Source: Tamarix chinensis (Eukaryota; Streptophyta; Magnoliopsida; Caryophyllales; Tamaricaceae). From it: a stretch of 64,000 nt of DNA. Shown one piece after another: positions 35,900 to 47,615 of the stretch. The stretch spans positions 40,124,610 through 40,188,609 of the forward strand of contig CM060173.1 in NCBI GenBank assembly GCA_030549775.1. The letters are read 5' to 3'. Position numbers and translations under genes: made by a program. The number at the start of each line of letters is the position of its first letter. The first letter of the stretch is position 1. The notes beneath the pieces are model-generated. The model was given only the letters and a program-made list of their open reading frames with translations, did no database searches and had not been told where the DNA came from.

Positions 35900-36560
35900 G
35901 ATCACTTGACCTTCATCCCAGCAAGCTTACCACAAACTTCAAGCTTGCTTCCAGGGACTAGCTTTGTCAACATATCTGTAGCATTCTTATCGGTGTGGAC
36001 TTTCTTCATCTTCAAATGCTTCTCCTCGATCACATTCCTCAACCAATGATATCTAACATCAATATGCTTGGTGCGAGCGTGATACATTGCATTCTTGCTC
36101 AAGCCAATAGCACTCTAACTATCACAAAATACTACATACTCACCTTACCTCAAACCCAAATCTCGAAGGAACCTCTTAAGCCATAACATCTCTTTACTTG
36201 CTTCCACGGCTGCTATATACTCTGCCTCAGTTGTGGGTAATGCTACACACTTTTGCAACTTGAATTGCCATGAAATGGCTCCCCCTAAAAATGTAAACAC
36301 ATAAATTGAGGTAGACTTTCTGTTATCAAGATCACCTGCCATGTCTGCATTAGTTTAGCCTTCAAGTATAGGTTTTCCACCTCCATAACACAAACTCAAT
36401 TTGGAGGTGGCCTACAAGTATTTGAAAATCCACTTCACAGCTTCCCAGTGAGCCTTACTTGGATTGAATAAGTATCTGCTCACCAAACCAACAGCATATG
36501 CAATATATAGCCTGGTACACACCATAACATACATCAAAGAACCAATAGCAGAAGAGTAAG
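35900..36560 (-). pseudogene. Copia RNase H and C-terminal region, broken
   Basis: The open stretches on the minus strand read DLDNRKSTSIYVFTFLGGAISWQFKLQKCVALPTTEAEYIA (up to 36342), then, after stops, SKNAMYHARTKHIDVRYHWLR (from about 36102). These are the RNase H signature of plant copia elements (KST-G-F, SW-SK-Q--VALSTTEAEY, RTKHIDVR-H). Stops are visible at several sites, for example between the GLR and EYV segments, so no product is possible. Confidence 0.85.
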
Positions 36561-36576
36561 GAATAGATGACATACT

Positions 36577-36960
36577 TTATTTCTCCTTCTCTATTGTAGG
36601 ATAATCTCTCTTACTTAACTTGAAATGAGTGGCTAGTGGTGTATTAATTGGCTTGACATCTTTCATATTGAACCTTTCAAGCACCTGTTGAATATACTTT
36701 TCTTGTGATAGCCACAATTTTCCAGCTTTCCTGTCATGAGTAATCTCCATGCCTAATATTTGCTTTGCTGGACCCAAGTCTTTCATGTCAAATGACTTGG
36801 ACAAGTCTTTCTTCAAATTATGAATCATATTTGCATCTTTTCCAACTATCAGCATATCATCAACATATAGCAGAAGGATGATGAATTTACCTCCAGGAAA
36901 CTTTCTAAAATACACACAAGGATCGGCAGAAGTTCATTTGTAACCATTACTCATCATAAA
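36577..36960 (-). pseudogene. Copia reverse transcriptase, C-terminal half
   Basis: A 112-residue open segment contains FIILLLYVDDMLIVG, the catalytic YVDD box of Ty1/copia reverse transcriptase, then the FDMKDLGPAKQILGMEI motif. It is separated from the upstream half by two stops near 36940 and 36970 and ends in a stop at about 36577. The active-site aspartates are still present. Confidence 0.9.
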
Positions 36961-36972
36961 CAAATCAAATTT

Positions 36973-37839
36973 TCAATACCATTGCCTTGGTGCATGTTTA
37001 AGCCCATAAAGACTTTTCTTCAACTTACAAACAAGTTTGTCTTTCCCTTTCTCTTCAAATCCTTCAGGCTGCTCCATGTAGATTTCTTCATGCAAGTCGC
37101 CATGTAAGAAAGCAGTTTTCACATCAAGTTGCGCCAACTCAAGATCAAGACTTGCAGCTAAACCTAGCACGATTCTGATAGATATCATTTTGACCACTAG
37201 AGAGAAGATTTCATCAAAGTTAATGCCCTTTTTCTTGTTGCATCCCTTAACCACCAATCTGGCTTTCCACTTCACAATCTTCTCACCATCTTTCTTGTTC
37301 TTGAAAAGCCACTTGTTCTTTAAGACTTTCCTACCCTTGGGAGGCTTCACTAACTCATAAGTATCATTCTTTTTCAAGGAATCCATCTCTTCCTTCATAG
37401 CATCGAGCCAAAGATTTTTTTCATCAGATGACAGTACTTCTCGATAACTCTCTAGCTCCCCATCTTCTGTGACTAGAATGTACTCTAAGCTTGGATACTT
37501 TGTTGAAGGTTTATGCTCTCTAACTAACCTTTGAACCTCTGTATCCTCCACTTGAGGGGTAGGTTGCTCCCCCTGCTCATGAACCTCTTCATCATAAATT
37601 TTTTCCTCATGAAGCTCTTCTTCATCAGATAAAGACTCATTGTGATCTGAATGATCACCATCATCATGAACTGGTATATCACCACCATCAGGTTGTACCT
37701 CACCAACATCATCAGGTATCACATCAACATAATCATTTGTTGGCTGCTCAACAGAAGTAGTAGAAGAAGAAACATCAGTAGTATCAAATAATAATTCTGA
37801 GGTTGAAGAATACCTTGTATTCAGAAGCTCTACGTCCAT
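36973..37839 (-). pseudogene. Copia linker and reverse transcriptase N-terminal half
   Basis: A 288-codon open stretch. An acidic, poorly conserved linker (residues about 20-140, many D/E) leads into WLDAMKEEMDSLKKNDTYEL, then KWLFKNKKDGEKIVKWKARLVVKG, AQLDVKTAFLHGDLHEEIYMEQPEGF and KLKKSLYGLKHAPRQWY, the fingers and palm motifs of copia reverse transcriptase. It ends at a TGA following RQWY, best explained by CGA changed to TGA. It is in one reading with the segment above but cut by a stop at 37918-37920. Confidence 0.92.
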
Positions 37840-37917
37840 CTCGTGCTCAAAGAATACTACATCTCTACTTCTAACTACCTTCTTCTTATCTGGATCGTAT
37901 AATCTAAAACCATACTC

Positions 37918-39582
37918 TTAATCACCATATCCAACAAACACACAAGGATGAGTTTTGGAATCAAGTTTTAACCTCTGTTTTTTTGGCACATGCATATATG
38001 CCTTACACCCAAAAACTCTCAGATGTGAGTAAGTGGGATCACATCCCTTCCATGCTCTCTCAAGAATGTTAAGGCTAAGAGGAATTGATGGAGCTCTGTT
38101 GATCAAGTACACTACACACTGTACTGCTTCACCCCAGAATTTCTTAGGAAGATTTGACATTCTAAGCATACATCTCACTTTCTGCACAATGGTTCTGTTC
38201 ATTCTCTCTACAACTCCATTGTGTTGTGGTTTGCTTGGCTCTATCTTCTCATGTTTAATGCCATGTTGTGAACAATAATTCTTGAATTCATTAGAAGTAT
38301 ATTCACCACCATTGTTCGATCGAAGACGCTTCAGCTTTCTTTCTGTCTCCCTTTCTACCATGGCATGAAAATTCTGAAAAATCTTGAAAACTTGACTCTT
38401 TGTCTTCATCATGTAGACCCAAGTTTTTTGAGTAGCATCATCAATAAAGGTATGAAAATATTTATTACCACCAAGAGACTCCACCTCAATAGGACCACAA
38501 ACATCGGAGTGTACTAGCTCCAACTTATCTTGCCTTCTAGTAGACTTCCTAGAAAAGGAAGCTCTATGTTGTTTTCCTACCAAACAATGATCATAAGGGT
38601 CAAGAGAAATAGTTTTATGATCAATAAGAATAAGAGCTTTACCTGCTAACAATTTCAACCCCTTGTCACTCATATGTCCTAGCCTTTGATGCCACAAATT
38701 GGGAGAGTTCTTTTCTTCCACTGCATTCAACTCACTAGAACATACATTCAAGTATGTTTTGTATAAAGAACAACACAACTCGCCTCGAGCAACTGTCATA
38801 GAACCCTTGGATAATTTCCACTTGCCATCACCAAAGGTATGTTGAAAACCCTCTTGATCAAGGACATTTGGAGATAAAAAGTTAAGGCATAGATCAGGAA
38901 TATGGCACACATTTTTCAATGTAAGCATGCACCCAACACTCGTTTTCACACGAACATCACCTAACCCCAACAATGCTTGCTGAGCTTTGGTTTCCCATCT
39001 TAACACTACTAAAATACCAGTTTGGTAGTTCATGAAGTACTCCATTTTGGGAACACAATGGTATGAAGCTCTTGTATCTACAAGCCACTCTATATCTAAA
39101 CTCTCAATATGATTACATTCATTAGTTGCACAAATCAAAGTGACCTCATCATCCCTTTTAGAAGCGATTGCTGTATTATTTTTATCATCTCTCTCCTTTT
39201 GTGAATTTTGCATCTTACCTTGCTCTCTCTTCCACTTGTAGCAAAACTTTTTCAAGTGGCCAGGTTTCTTACAATAATGACATGTCCTAGTCTCCTTTTC
39301 TCTTGACTTGGTCCTTTCTTTTGAGTTGTCATGCCCTTTGGGTCCTTGACTCTTGCTTCTTCCTCTCTTCTCAACAACAAGAGCTTGTGAATTATCAACT
39401 CCCATCTCCTTTCTTCTTATCTCTTCATTGAACATGCTTTCTTTGATCACATCCAATGATAGCACACCATCTGGAGCAGAGTTACTAATAGTCACAACCA
39501 ACGTTTCCCAACTATCTAGCAAAGAACTCAATAAGAACAAAGCCTGCATTTCATCATCAAGAATAATTTTCATGGTAGTCAA
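37918..39582 (-). pseudogene. Copia gag C-terminus, protease and integrase
   Basis: This 554-codon open stretch has a gag zinc knuckle (C101, C104, H109, C114), a protease site and an integrase. Damage to key residues is visible. The protease has DTRAS at 169-173 where D-S/T-G-A-S is expected. The integrase zinc motif has YDHC at 330-333 where C-x2-C is usual. The second catalytic aspartate is Asn (RSNNGGEY, N423). The first aspartate (HSDVCGP, D360) and the glutamate (VVERMNR, E459) remain. The pre-integrase LWHQRLGH motif (297-303) is intact. The stop at GYGD|EYGF looks like GAA to TAA. The true gag start lies upstream. Confidence 0.92.
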
Positions 39583-39597
39583 CTTGTTAATGATGTC

Positions 39598-39991
39598 CTA
39601 AAAGTCACTAAGATGTTCTAACACAGACTTTCCACTCTTCAGTTTCAAATTAACAAGTCTCTTGATTAATGAAGCTTTGTTATGAGCGGTCTTTCTTTCA
39701 TAAAGACCCTCCAATTTCTTCCACAAATCATATGGGTCGGACTCCTGAGATACATGGTTAAAAATACTAATATCAACCCATTGTCTAATAGTCTCCAAAG
39801 CTTTTCTTTTCATCTTTGCCCAATCTCTATCTTCCATCTTTTTAGGTTTTGTAGGTTTACTAATGATGCCATCTTCATTTGTGATCGAATCAATTGGGTC
39901 AAATAAGTCTTTATAGTATAATAAATCCTCCATCATCGGTCTCCAGAGAATAATTTGTTGATGTCAATTTAACCATTGAACTGCTACTATT
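39598..39991 (-). pseudogene. Copia gag N-terminal part, frameshifted
   Basis: The protein begins near 39998 with MESNSSSSMVKLTSTNYS, runs into a frameshift around 39945, and continues in another frame as RPMMEDLLYYKDLFDPI through VDISIFNHVSQESDPYDLWKKLEGLYERK to VLEHLSDF. That is the UBN2-type gag of plant copia elements. It then meets a TAG at about 39595-39597, where CAG is expected (DFQDIINKL). Past that stop the frame continues into the gag zinc knuckle. Confidence 0.88.
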
Positions 39992-40018
39992 AGACTCCAT
40001 AATAACAGTCAAATTAAA

Positions 40019-40037
40019 CCTTTGCTTTGATACTAGT
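40019..40037 (-). other. Copia primer binding site
   Basis: On the minus strand ACTAGTATCAAAGCAAAGG directly follows the LTR end CCCTTTCA. It is close to the TGGTATCAGAGC complement of initiator-methionine tRNA used by most plant copia elements. Confidence 0.75.
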
Positions 40038-40844
40038 TGAAAGGGCCTAGGTAATATATGACAACACCCACAATGATCAACACCAAGACAATCAACCAAA
40101 TAATAGAACCCAAATCTACCACAAATAATTCACCAAAGTAATCCACCAATTATGTGCAACAAGAATAAGCAAATAGATCAGAAAAATAAATCAATCAACA
40201 CACACACGATTTATATGTGGAAAACTCCTTCGATGTAAAGAGTAAAAACCACGGGACGTTTGAGGAGTCCACCCTATTTCCTTCTCTTATTTTGATAAAT
40301 TGAGGGAAAAATAAACCACCCAAATCAGGTTCACAACAATTTACAACCCACCAACAAGAATATACATAAGATATTAAGTAAGAAGAGATCAAAGGTGAAG
40401 AATTAACCACAAATCAGAGGTTCGGTTTCGTTGCAATAACAGACAAATCAGATCTCAATACAATGATCCAACTATTCAAAATGAGGCCCTATGTGTCCCC
40501 AACAAGCTGACCAAATTTTAGCAAAATCCAACGGTGAAAACTTGAGCAATTGACAACTTTCTGAAAGCTGTCATTAAACAATCGTAAATAACTCTTCTCC
40601 CAAACCTTTTGTCTTCCTCTCTTCTTTTGCTTCTAATTGTGCGTGTAACTTTATGAATTCACACCTCTCATTTGCTACCCTAATTTGCACAACAAGTATT
40701 TATATCAAAGGCTTAATTAAGAAGCCTAAATAATAAGCCCAAGTTGGACTTAATCTAAGATTAGTAAAATGCTATCAAATTCCCATTCATTATGACAAAG
40801 CAAAATACACATTTTATTAACACATGTGGGCTGGACCCACAACA
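40038..40844 (-). mobile_element. Copia 5' LTR
   Basis: This is the intact LTR, TGTTGTGGGTCC...GGCCCTTTCA in element sense, 807 bp, bounded by the primer site on one side and GGGTTGTCATC (duplicated flank) on the other. Differences from the left LTR include many single substitutions, mostly transitions. Confidence 0.9.
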
Positions 40845-41127
40845 GGGTTGTCATCAAATTGGTTTGTTTACTGGTTGTATGTGTCATTTTATTATTCTAG
40901 TTAGATCGGGTTAGTAATATTTTATTTTCGAATAGTATTGGATTGATTTTCTAAATTGGATCGGGTTTAGATCGAGCTTATTCGAGTTTGTGTCATTTTG
41001 GTTAAACTTAACTGGTTGGGCTAGGTTTGTCTTAAGCTAGCTTGTGTTTGGATGATTTCAGGTTCGGATAAATTTGACCTATTAGTTTTGGGTAGCTTCG
41101 CTTAACTTGACGGATTGAGTTTTTTTT
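40845..41127 (+). repeat. Direct duplication, right copy (about 280 bp)
   Basis: This is the second copy of 34781-35061. After it the hAT-like sequence continues without interruption to 41787, so this right copy is likely the original and the left one the extra. Confidence 0.85.
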
Positions 41128-41787
41128 AAAAAAATTTTGATAGGTTGGATAGAGTTTGGGCCGAACTAATATTAGATCAAATTACTTTAGATTGGGACAA
41201 ACTAGATGTTAACCACTAAAATTACTCAAATTTATTAAACTCGTGAGTAAGCATTAATATTGACTTTATGTAAATAGGAGGTGAAGTTAATAATATGCTA
41301 TCAACTACTATTTATTTTTATAAATATTATGACTTTTAAATGTTTTATTTTTGTGTGATAAAATTAGTAAAATTATAATATTGTTGGTGAATAATAATGT
41401 CTAATATAAAAGTAAAAAAAATTATAAAATAATAAATATTTCAAATATTTAGATGAATAATAAATATATATAATTTATTATTATTATAACTAGTTAATAT
41501 TGAATTTAGTCATGCAGTGCTAGGTTAATATCATATTAGGTTGATGTTGAGTCAAATTGATAGCAAATCTAATTGATATTAGGTCGGGTTGATGTTGGGC
41601 CGAATGGATATCTGATCTAGTTAATGTCGAGTCAGGATGATGGTGAGCCACTGGTGAAGTTCGGCTCAGGTCGAGTAAATTATATTCAGGTCAACATTAT
41701 GATCAGATTGATGGAGTTCTTAGGTTATATTGTGTATGATCCAGTTGGACAAGTTAAGTCTGGTTGGGTCAACTTTTTGTAGCTCTA

Positions 41788-41872
41788 ATCGCGTATGTTC
41801 AATTTTCTTTATTTCATTGTTGGTAAAAAAAATAATGGAAATTTATTTAGTGAAACTACCACAAAGGTCATC

Positions 41873-41919
<47 letters not shown>

Positions 41920-43150
41920 GGCTACATTCTTTCCTTTCAATTTCTATTAATCTTATCTAATTATTTGATCTAATATAAAAAATTTAGCATGTTGCTCTCC
42001 TTGCTATTATTATTTATTATTATTGCTATAATTAATTTTTTTTTACAAATTAGTATTACTATTGTTATCACTATTATCATTATTATTATAATTATTATCA
42101 CAAATTTTATATTATATTAATTATCATCAAAATTATATTAATCTAATCTTATTAGATAAGTTCTAGAAATAAGGTGAAGAAACAAATACCTAACAACGTG
42201 TTTCAATTGAAGATAGATATGGTTAGGTTATTGGAGGTTAATTATTATGTTAATCACATTTTAGTAAAAATATATATTAAAACTTAGCCTAACTATGGTT
42301 AAATATTAGTTTTCTTAAAATTGGTGACTAACGAAAGTTAAGATTAATCGTTTAATAATATTTAGTTATTTACTTTCATTAAAAAAAGATTATACTTTAT
42401 TATTCTAAGATAATCTTATAAATACTTAAATAATATTTTAAAATGTTTATCTAATTTTACCTACTTAATTTAATCTAATCAAAGTTGATCTCAATCCAAA
42501 CATTTCCTTAAAAGTTAATATTTGAAAGAGAATGGACTTATGCTACCAAGGTAATGTCTTGTAAGGTCTGCTTTTCATTGTTTGTTGTGATGACTTAAGT
42601 TGAAGCTGTAATTAAATACAACAATTTAAATTTCTTTGCATGGTATTGTTTCAAAAACATAATCATTGCTGCTTTAATCTGGCTTACCAACCTTTTGTTA
42701 TTCGGGTAAAATGATTTATTATCTGTACCGCTTTAAAGTCTGACCGAGGCAATAAGCTACCTTTTTAGGCATAGCCCCCTCGTAGAGTTGAAGCTAATTT
42801 TTTGGGACCACCGCTGACTATAAAGTTGAAGCCGTGTGATACTATGATATATTGATATCTCGTTCTACTTTTGACTCAATAATACATATAGCTCATGTCG
42901 AAAAGCCTCGGGGTCGGGGCCGCAATTTATACCTTATAAATTATTGTATGGCATGACACCGTATTACGGGTTTTATAATATTTCTTTTTGTATTTTTTTA
43001 ATGTTAGGTTATTAAGAAATAAAAAATTATACCATCATATTTTTAAAATTATAATTTATGAATAGAAATTTATATTAATATATTTTTAATAAAAAATATT
43101 TGTAAAAATTTAGTACATTAGCGATGAAAGATTAATTTTAAATAGAATAC

Positions 43151-43198
<48 letters not shown>

Positions 43199-43445
43199 AA
43201 GATCAACTTTATGAAAAATAAATATAGTAGTAATGAAATATCAATATATTATCAATAAAATATCAGTATACTAGTGGTGAAATATATATAAAATGGTATT
43301 CAAAGATAAATACAATAGTGGTGAATGATCTATTTTAATTAGAATAATATTAAAAGATCAATTTAGTGGTAAGAAAATAAATACATTAGTAGTGAAAGAT
43401 TGATATATTTATGGAAAAAACAAACTAGTATACTAGTAGTAATAG
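41788..43445. other. AT-rich intergenic DNA
   Basis: No gene. (AAT)n lies at about 41870-41918 and 43157-43197. From about 43130 a degenerate minisatellite of ATTAGTGGTGAAAGATCAAT-type words runs to 43440 and resumes at 44330-44570. A moderately GC-richer patch at 42730-42960 has no open frame. Confidence 0.5.
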
Positions 43446-44318
43446 TGTGGATCAAAGGGAGGGAAGCGTTGATCAAATGAGTTCTTTGGTTTGGCTTCCA
43501 GCGGGTTGAAGTTTATGAAAAGAATATGGCTCCGCTTCAAGGATTATTAAGCTCGAATGCAGGATAATGAAGGACATTCAATCTAGGACTTTAAATGATA
43601 TGATAACTTTGAATGTTTCGGTTAACATTCAAAGGTTCTAAAGAGAAAAAACACCCCGGGCACTTCCTATCTAGATTATGATCTCCCAAAGAGAGAAACA
43701 CAAGTGTTTATGTTGTGATTTTATTTCAAATGATCTTCAACATGTGTGCATGTACAATATATAGGTATATATAGGAGATTAAGCTGACTTAAGTGCATAA
43801 AACTAGCCGGTTCCCTCCTTAATTCAAGCTAACTTTAACCAACCTGAATTAAGCTTATATAATACCCAACCTTAGTCATAATATCATCATTTAAATGATA
43901 TTAATGAAAAACATTACAAAGCCTTACAATCAATTATGGTACATACATGAAATTACAATAAAACCCTAACTTACATGAAATATATTTTATGGTTTACAAC
44001 AAGTTTAATATAATTAATGAGATCACCAACTATATCTTGTTGTATTGTCATCCCATGTATGCTATAGCTTTGCATACTTTGAATCCATTGTACACTTTAA
44101 GTATCTTCTTGTATGTTGACTTCTCACCTTCCAAATATGTAACATACCTATAAGAACATTTTGAAATATTTTCAATATCAAGGATAGACATATTATTAAG
44201 AACATTTAAGATGATCGGCTCCATTATTAGAAATGCTAATTCTTCATTATCTTGAGAATCAATAGAAGCACTAGATGCACCTGCATCAAGTAAAAGAATA
44301 ACTTTAAGTAAAACAATG
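43446..44318 (-). mobile_element. Insertion of gene-like DNA flanked by 7-bp repeats GTAATAG
   Basis: The degenerate minisatellite on both sides is interrupted by 873 bp of different character. GTAATAG occurs immediately before (43439-43445) and after (44319-44325). On the minus strand it contains an exon-like open segment (44280-44048) behind a splice-acceptor-like site, then non-coding sequence. There are no terminal inverted repeats, no LTR ends and no poly(A) tail, so the mechanism is unclear. The 7-bp repeats could be coincidence. Confidence 0.3.
44048..44280 (-). pseudogene. Exon-like ORF fragment, unrecognised protein
   Basis: After TTCTTTTACTTGATGCAG (acceptor consensus) a frame of about 77 codons reads GASSASIDSQDNEELAFLIM, then EPIILNVLNNMSILDIENIS, KCSYRYVTYLEGEKSTYKKI and LKVYNGFKVCKAIAYMG, then TGA. 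Composition is unlike the repeats: balanced residues, no simple pattern and codon use typical of plants. I do not recognise a family. No upstream exon is evident within 400 bp, so it is probably a displaced terminal exon. It has no internal damage. Confidence 0.35.
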
Positions 44319-44435
44319 GTAATAGATCTACTCGTTGGTATAAAATAGTATATTAGTTGTGAAAGATGAATCCATTAGTGCTAAAATATCAGATTTTGTG
44401 ATTGATGAAAGTTTTTCTATATTTTATGGTATGAA

Positions 44436-44439
44436 ATCA

Positions 44440-44492
<53 letters not shown>

Positions 44493-45176
44493 GAAATAAG
44501 AGTTGAATTATAGTGAAAGATCAATTCAAGTATAATGAAATATTAAATATATTATATTAGAAGAACATATTAATTAATACCATAAGAAATTAGGGTTTTA
44601 ATGACTAACAATGTTCATTGTTAATGGCTAAATTTTAGTCTCTAATGTCAATAACAACCAAAAAAATTAGTGGTCGTCAATGGTTGTTACTTCTCTCTCA
44701 TTAAAGGCTATAATGACCAACTATTGCTAAAGTAATAAAGACAACATATTATGTTACTCGTTAAAGCAATAGCGATAATATATGATATTGATTACTAAAA
44801 ACAATAATGATGATGTAAATAGTTGGTCGCTGAAAGTAATAGCGATAAAGTGTAATGTTTGTCATTAAAAATAATGACAACGTATGATGTCAGTCATTAA
44901 AAGCAGTAATGACGGACAATATAAACCGTCATAAATAATATTAACAATCAAATTTTTTTTTTATCATAATTAAATAAAAGAATATCACACTGATAACAAC
45001 TAATTTTTCTGTCACCACTAAAATTCATTCATTATTAGCAGCCTAATTTATTGGGCACAAATGGCGTAATTATATATTCAATAATATAATTCGCATTTCA
45101 ATATTCATCTATAGCGCTACACCTATATACATACATATATTCAATTCAATCTTCTCAAGACCTATACCTGTATCCA

Positions 45177-45215
<39 letters not shown>

Positions 45216-45717
45216 TTCAATCATCTGAAGCCCTATACCTGTATGCATATATATCTATTCTGACACATGGATATAATTTTCTAAACATCTGTTTAAAAAC
45301 ATTCGACTAAATATTTATACAAATAGTTTGTATCAAATATATGGCATAATAAAATATTTGACCAAATATAAATATATCATAAAAGAACTTTAGGTTTCCA
45401 TTGCATTGTAAAAATATCATGATTAGCATCCGCTTAAGAATTAATCATTCTATTCACTGGACATAATAAACTCAATTAGTTTGTTAAAATGAACTTGATT
45501 TACAACAACAAAAATATAAAAATAGTAATTAACATAAGTATCAAATAAACAATCACATATCATATCAAAAGGGAAAAAATTATTATGCCAAACAATAAAA
45601 AAAATAATGTATCATTACTCTTCAACCCAATATAAAAACTACTTCCAAACCAAGTTGACAACATCTACAACGAACGCCATAAACCTTAACTTTCAACACT
45701 ATCACATCTAAATAATT
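44436..45717. other. AT-rich DNA with GTCGCT/ATTAGCGAC-like repeats and TA runs
   Basis: (TA)n lies at about 44441-44488 and 45178-45212. Between 44580 and 44950, words such as GTCATTAAAAGCAGTAATGAC and TAAAGCAATAGCGATAA recur in both senses. This style is seen in the subterminal regions of CACTA or Mutator-like elements, but no terminal CACTA motif was found. No gene. Confidence 0.4.
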
Positions 45718-47615
45718 TGTAATACCCCTAAAATTTGCTTATCATAATCCTATGTTATTATCACCCTAATTTGATTCTAATCTCGACAAATCTTGCTTTA
45801 GCCTTAACAAAATTACTTAATCTCAAAACTTTATTCTAATCCAAAACTTTGACACAGATAAACCATATTTTGCAAACCAAACTCAAACCCGCTAAAATTT
45901 CCCCTAATCCTAACTATTTTAGAAAATCCAAAAATCACCTAAACAAATCCACCTACCTTTTCTCCTTTTCCTTTTTATTTTTCCTTTTCTTTTCTTTCTT
46001 CTCCTTTCTTTTGTCAACCTATGTTGCAATAATTGAATTTGTTGCAACTTGCACCCTCTGCCACTTGCACCATCACCCATCACCTGTCTGTATACATTTA
46101 TCACCCATCACCATGCTTCCTTTCTTCTTTTCCTTCTTCTCCTTCTTCTTCTCTTATCCTTACCAATCTGCACCACCATGTGCACACCGTACTCCCTGCC
46201 ATCCACCTTCTTCCTCTTATCCTTATCCAACTTATACACAACCATCCCATCACTTGCTATTATTTCCAACACTCAACCATCTTTTTTCCTACACCACCCT
46301 ACCATCCCCTATGCTCATTGTACATCTTCTTCCTCTTTATTTGGCCTCCACTCAACTATTTTTGTGTCAAAAAGCCACTACCCGAGCCCCTATTCCTTCT
46401 CATTTCTTCTTTCAATGAATTAATGGTTAATTAGGGCATATTATCTTATAATGGTCATATCATTATTCCATATGTAAAATCTAGAGGTTTTTTGGATTAT
46501 GGATATATTGCTAATAATTGGCCTTATAAGGTTGTTTATGGAACTTAGTAATCATATGAGTCGCATGGGATGAATTATGGATAATATGTGGAATTAGGAT
46601 TTTAGATATTTCTATGAGTGGTACCTTGAGATAAGATTATTATGTATGTGTGTAACCTAGGAATTTGACCGTACATTTTGGATATTATAATAATGATGAT
46701 ATTTGAAGATAATATATTATAAGTTGTGTGGAATAATCAATGTGTGAGAATGAACACTAAAGTATGTGTAATTAGGGCTTGAAAGGATGTGAGAGCTGTG
46801 ACTTGAGTTATGTGTCTATCAAATTTAATGTGTTTGAAGCTTAAGAATTAATCTTAAATAAGATACTAATCACTTAAAGTGAAAGGGCACGTGGGTAGAT
46901 ATATTTTCATTCCATCAGGGAGAATAGTATCTTGGGAGCATTTTACCTTGAAAAGATATTTCAATTCATTCCACCAGAATAAGAATAATTGGGCCCTTGG
47001 TAATCGTAAAATGAAAATATAATAGTATAACCTATAGAAAATAATCTAAAGTAGAAGAATACATGAGTCAGGACTAAGGTATTGTTTATATATATATATA
47101 TGTCCCATTCCATCGAGGACAATAGTGGCTCAGGAATGCTTTACCACGAGAAGGTGATATTTTCATATTTATTCCATCGGATGATAATAATAGCTTAGAT
47201 TTGTTGTTCCCAAGAACGTGCTTCAAATCATTCTATTGGTTTAAGAATAGTGGGGTTCCTATACTCAATATATATAAAAGAATGAAAATGGATTATATCT
47301 AATAAAAGACCTAGATCACTATCTGTCTTATGAGATGTTTCAATTATCTACTTGTATACTTATTATCTGTTGTGAAGCATGTGCTATTTGTATCCTTATT
47401 TTGATAATATTGTCCCTTGTTTAGTATGAAGCATACTGACTACCTATTTTATGGGTGCTACTTATTCCTATGAATAGGAGACCTTGATTTTTATGTGTAG
47501 GTCTCAAAAGATCTGCTAGATGATTATGCTACCTATAATGGCTTATGTGGGGATGAGTGACTTCATTTGTATTAGGGGTTGGGTGAAGAATAATGTTATC
47601 CGATAGATGAATTTA
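45718..47615 (+). mobile_element. 5' LTR (family B), truncated by insertion
   Basis: It is clearly related to 60066-about 62025: TGTAATACCCC.TAAAATTTGCTTA, a shared ACTCAAA...CTAAAATTTCC segment, a pyrimidine-rich block with poly-leucine/proline frames, degraded CCATC..AATAGTGG repeats (46900-47260) and the tail CCTATTTTATGGGTGCTACTTATTCC. At 47615 it stops abruptly after ATTTA, which matches the uninterrupted 3' LTR (GTATTTA then ACTTGATACC). Its last 280 bp or so are not found after the insertion. Confidence 0.85.

Larger units (their letters stand above)
35062..40844 (-). mobile_element. Degenerate Ty1/copia retrotransposon
   Basis: This is an LTR element in minus orientation with two similar LTRs of about 0.8 kb (35062-35854 and 40038-40844), a tRNA-iMet-type primer site beside the right LTR, a purine-rich tract beside the left one, and gag, protease, integrase, reverse transcriptase and RNase H remnants in the copia order. 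The frame is broken by several stops and one frameshift. The order integrase before reverse transcriptase and motifs such as SLYGLK, LLLYVDD and KWLFKNK-type sequence place it in Ty1/copia. Lineage resembles Tork/Tnt1, tentatively. The LTRs differ at many positions, so the element is not recent. Confidence 0.95.
34764..41787. mobile_element. Degenerate non-autonomous hAT-like element split by a copia element
   Basis: The left end TAAGCTTGAAATGGGTCGGG is one base from the common hAT terminus TAGAGCTNNNAAATGGGTCGGG. The right end, inward on the other strand, is TAGAGCTACAAAAAGTTGAC, much like the element at 1182-2891. GGGTCGGG/GGTCGGGTT words lie near both ends (34775-34850, 41580-41770). Flanking 8-mers CACGAAGA and ATCGCGTA do not match, so the duplication is lost or the left edge is misplaced. 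Without the copia element and the extra duplicated segment it would be about 1 kb. No transposase is present. Confidence 0.5.

Noticed and set aside
42730..42960. GC-richer patch as a possible gene
   Set aside because: No open frame of useful length and no recognisable motif.
44580..44950. CACTA transposon end
   Set aside because: Internal repeats resemble CACTA subterminal DNA, but no CACTACAA terminus or 3-bp duplication was found.
45849..46434. Plus-strand ORFs up to 189 aa, and the matching 60270-60777 ORFs
   Set aside because: These are the two LTRs of one gypsy element. All three frames are open and low in complexity, so composition explains them. The frames do not conserve one protein between LTRs.
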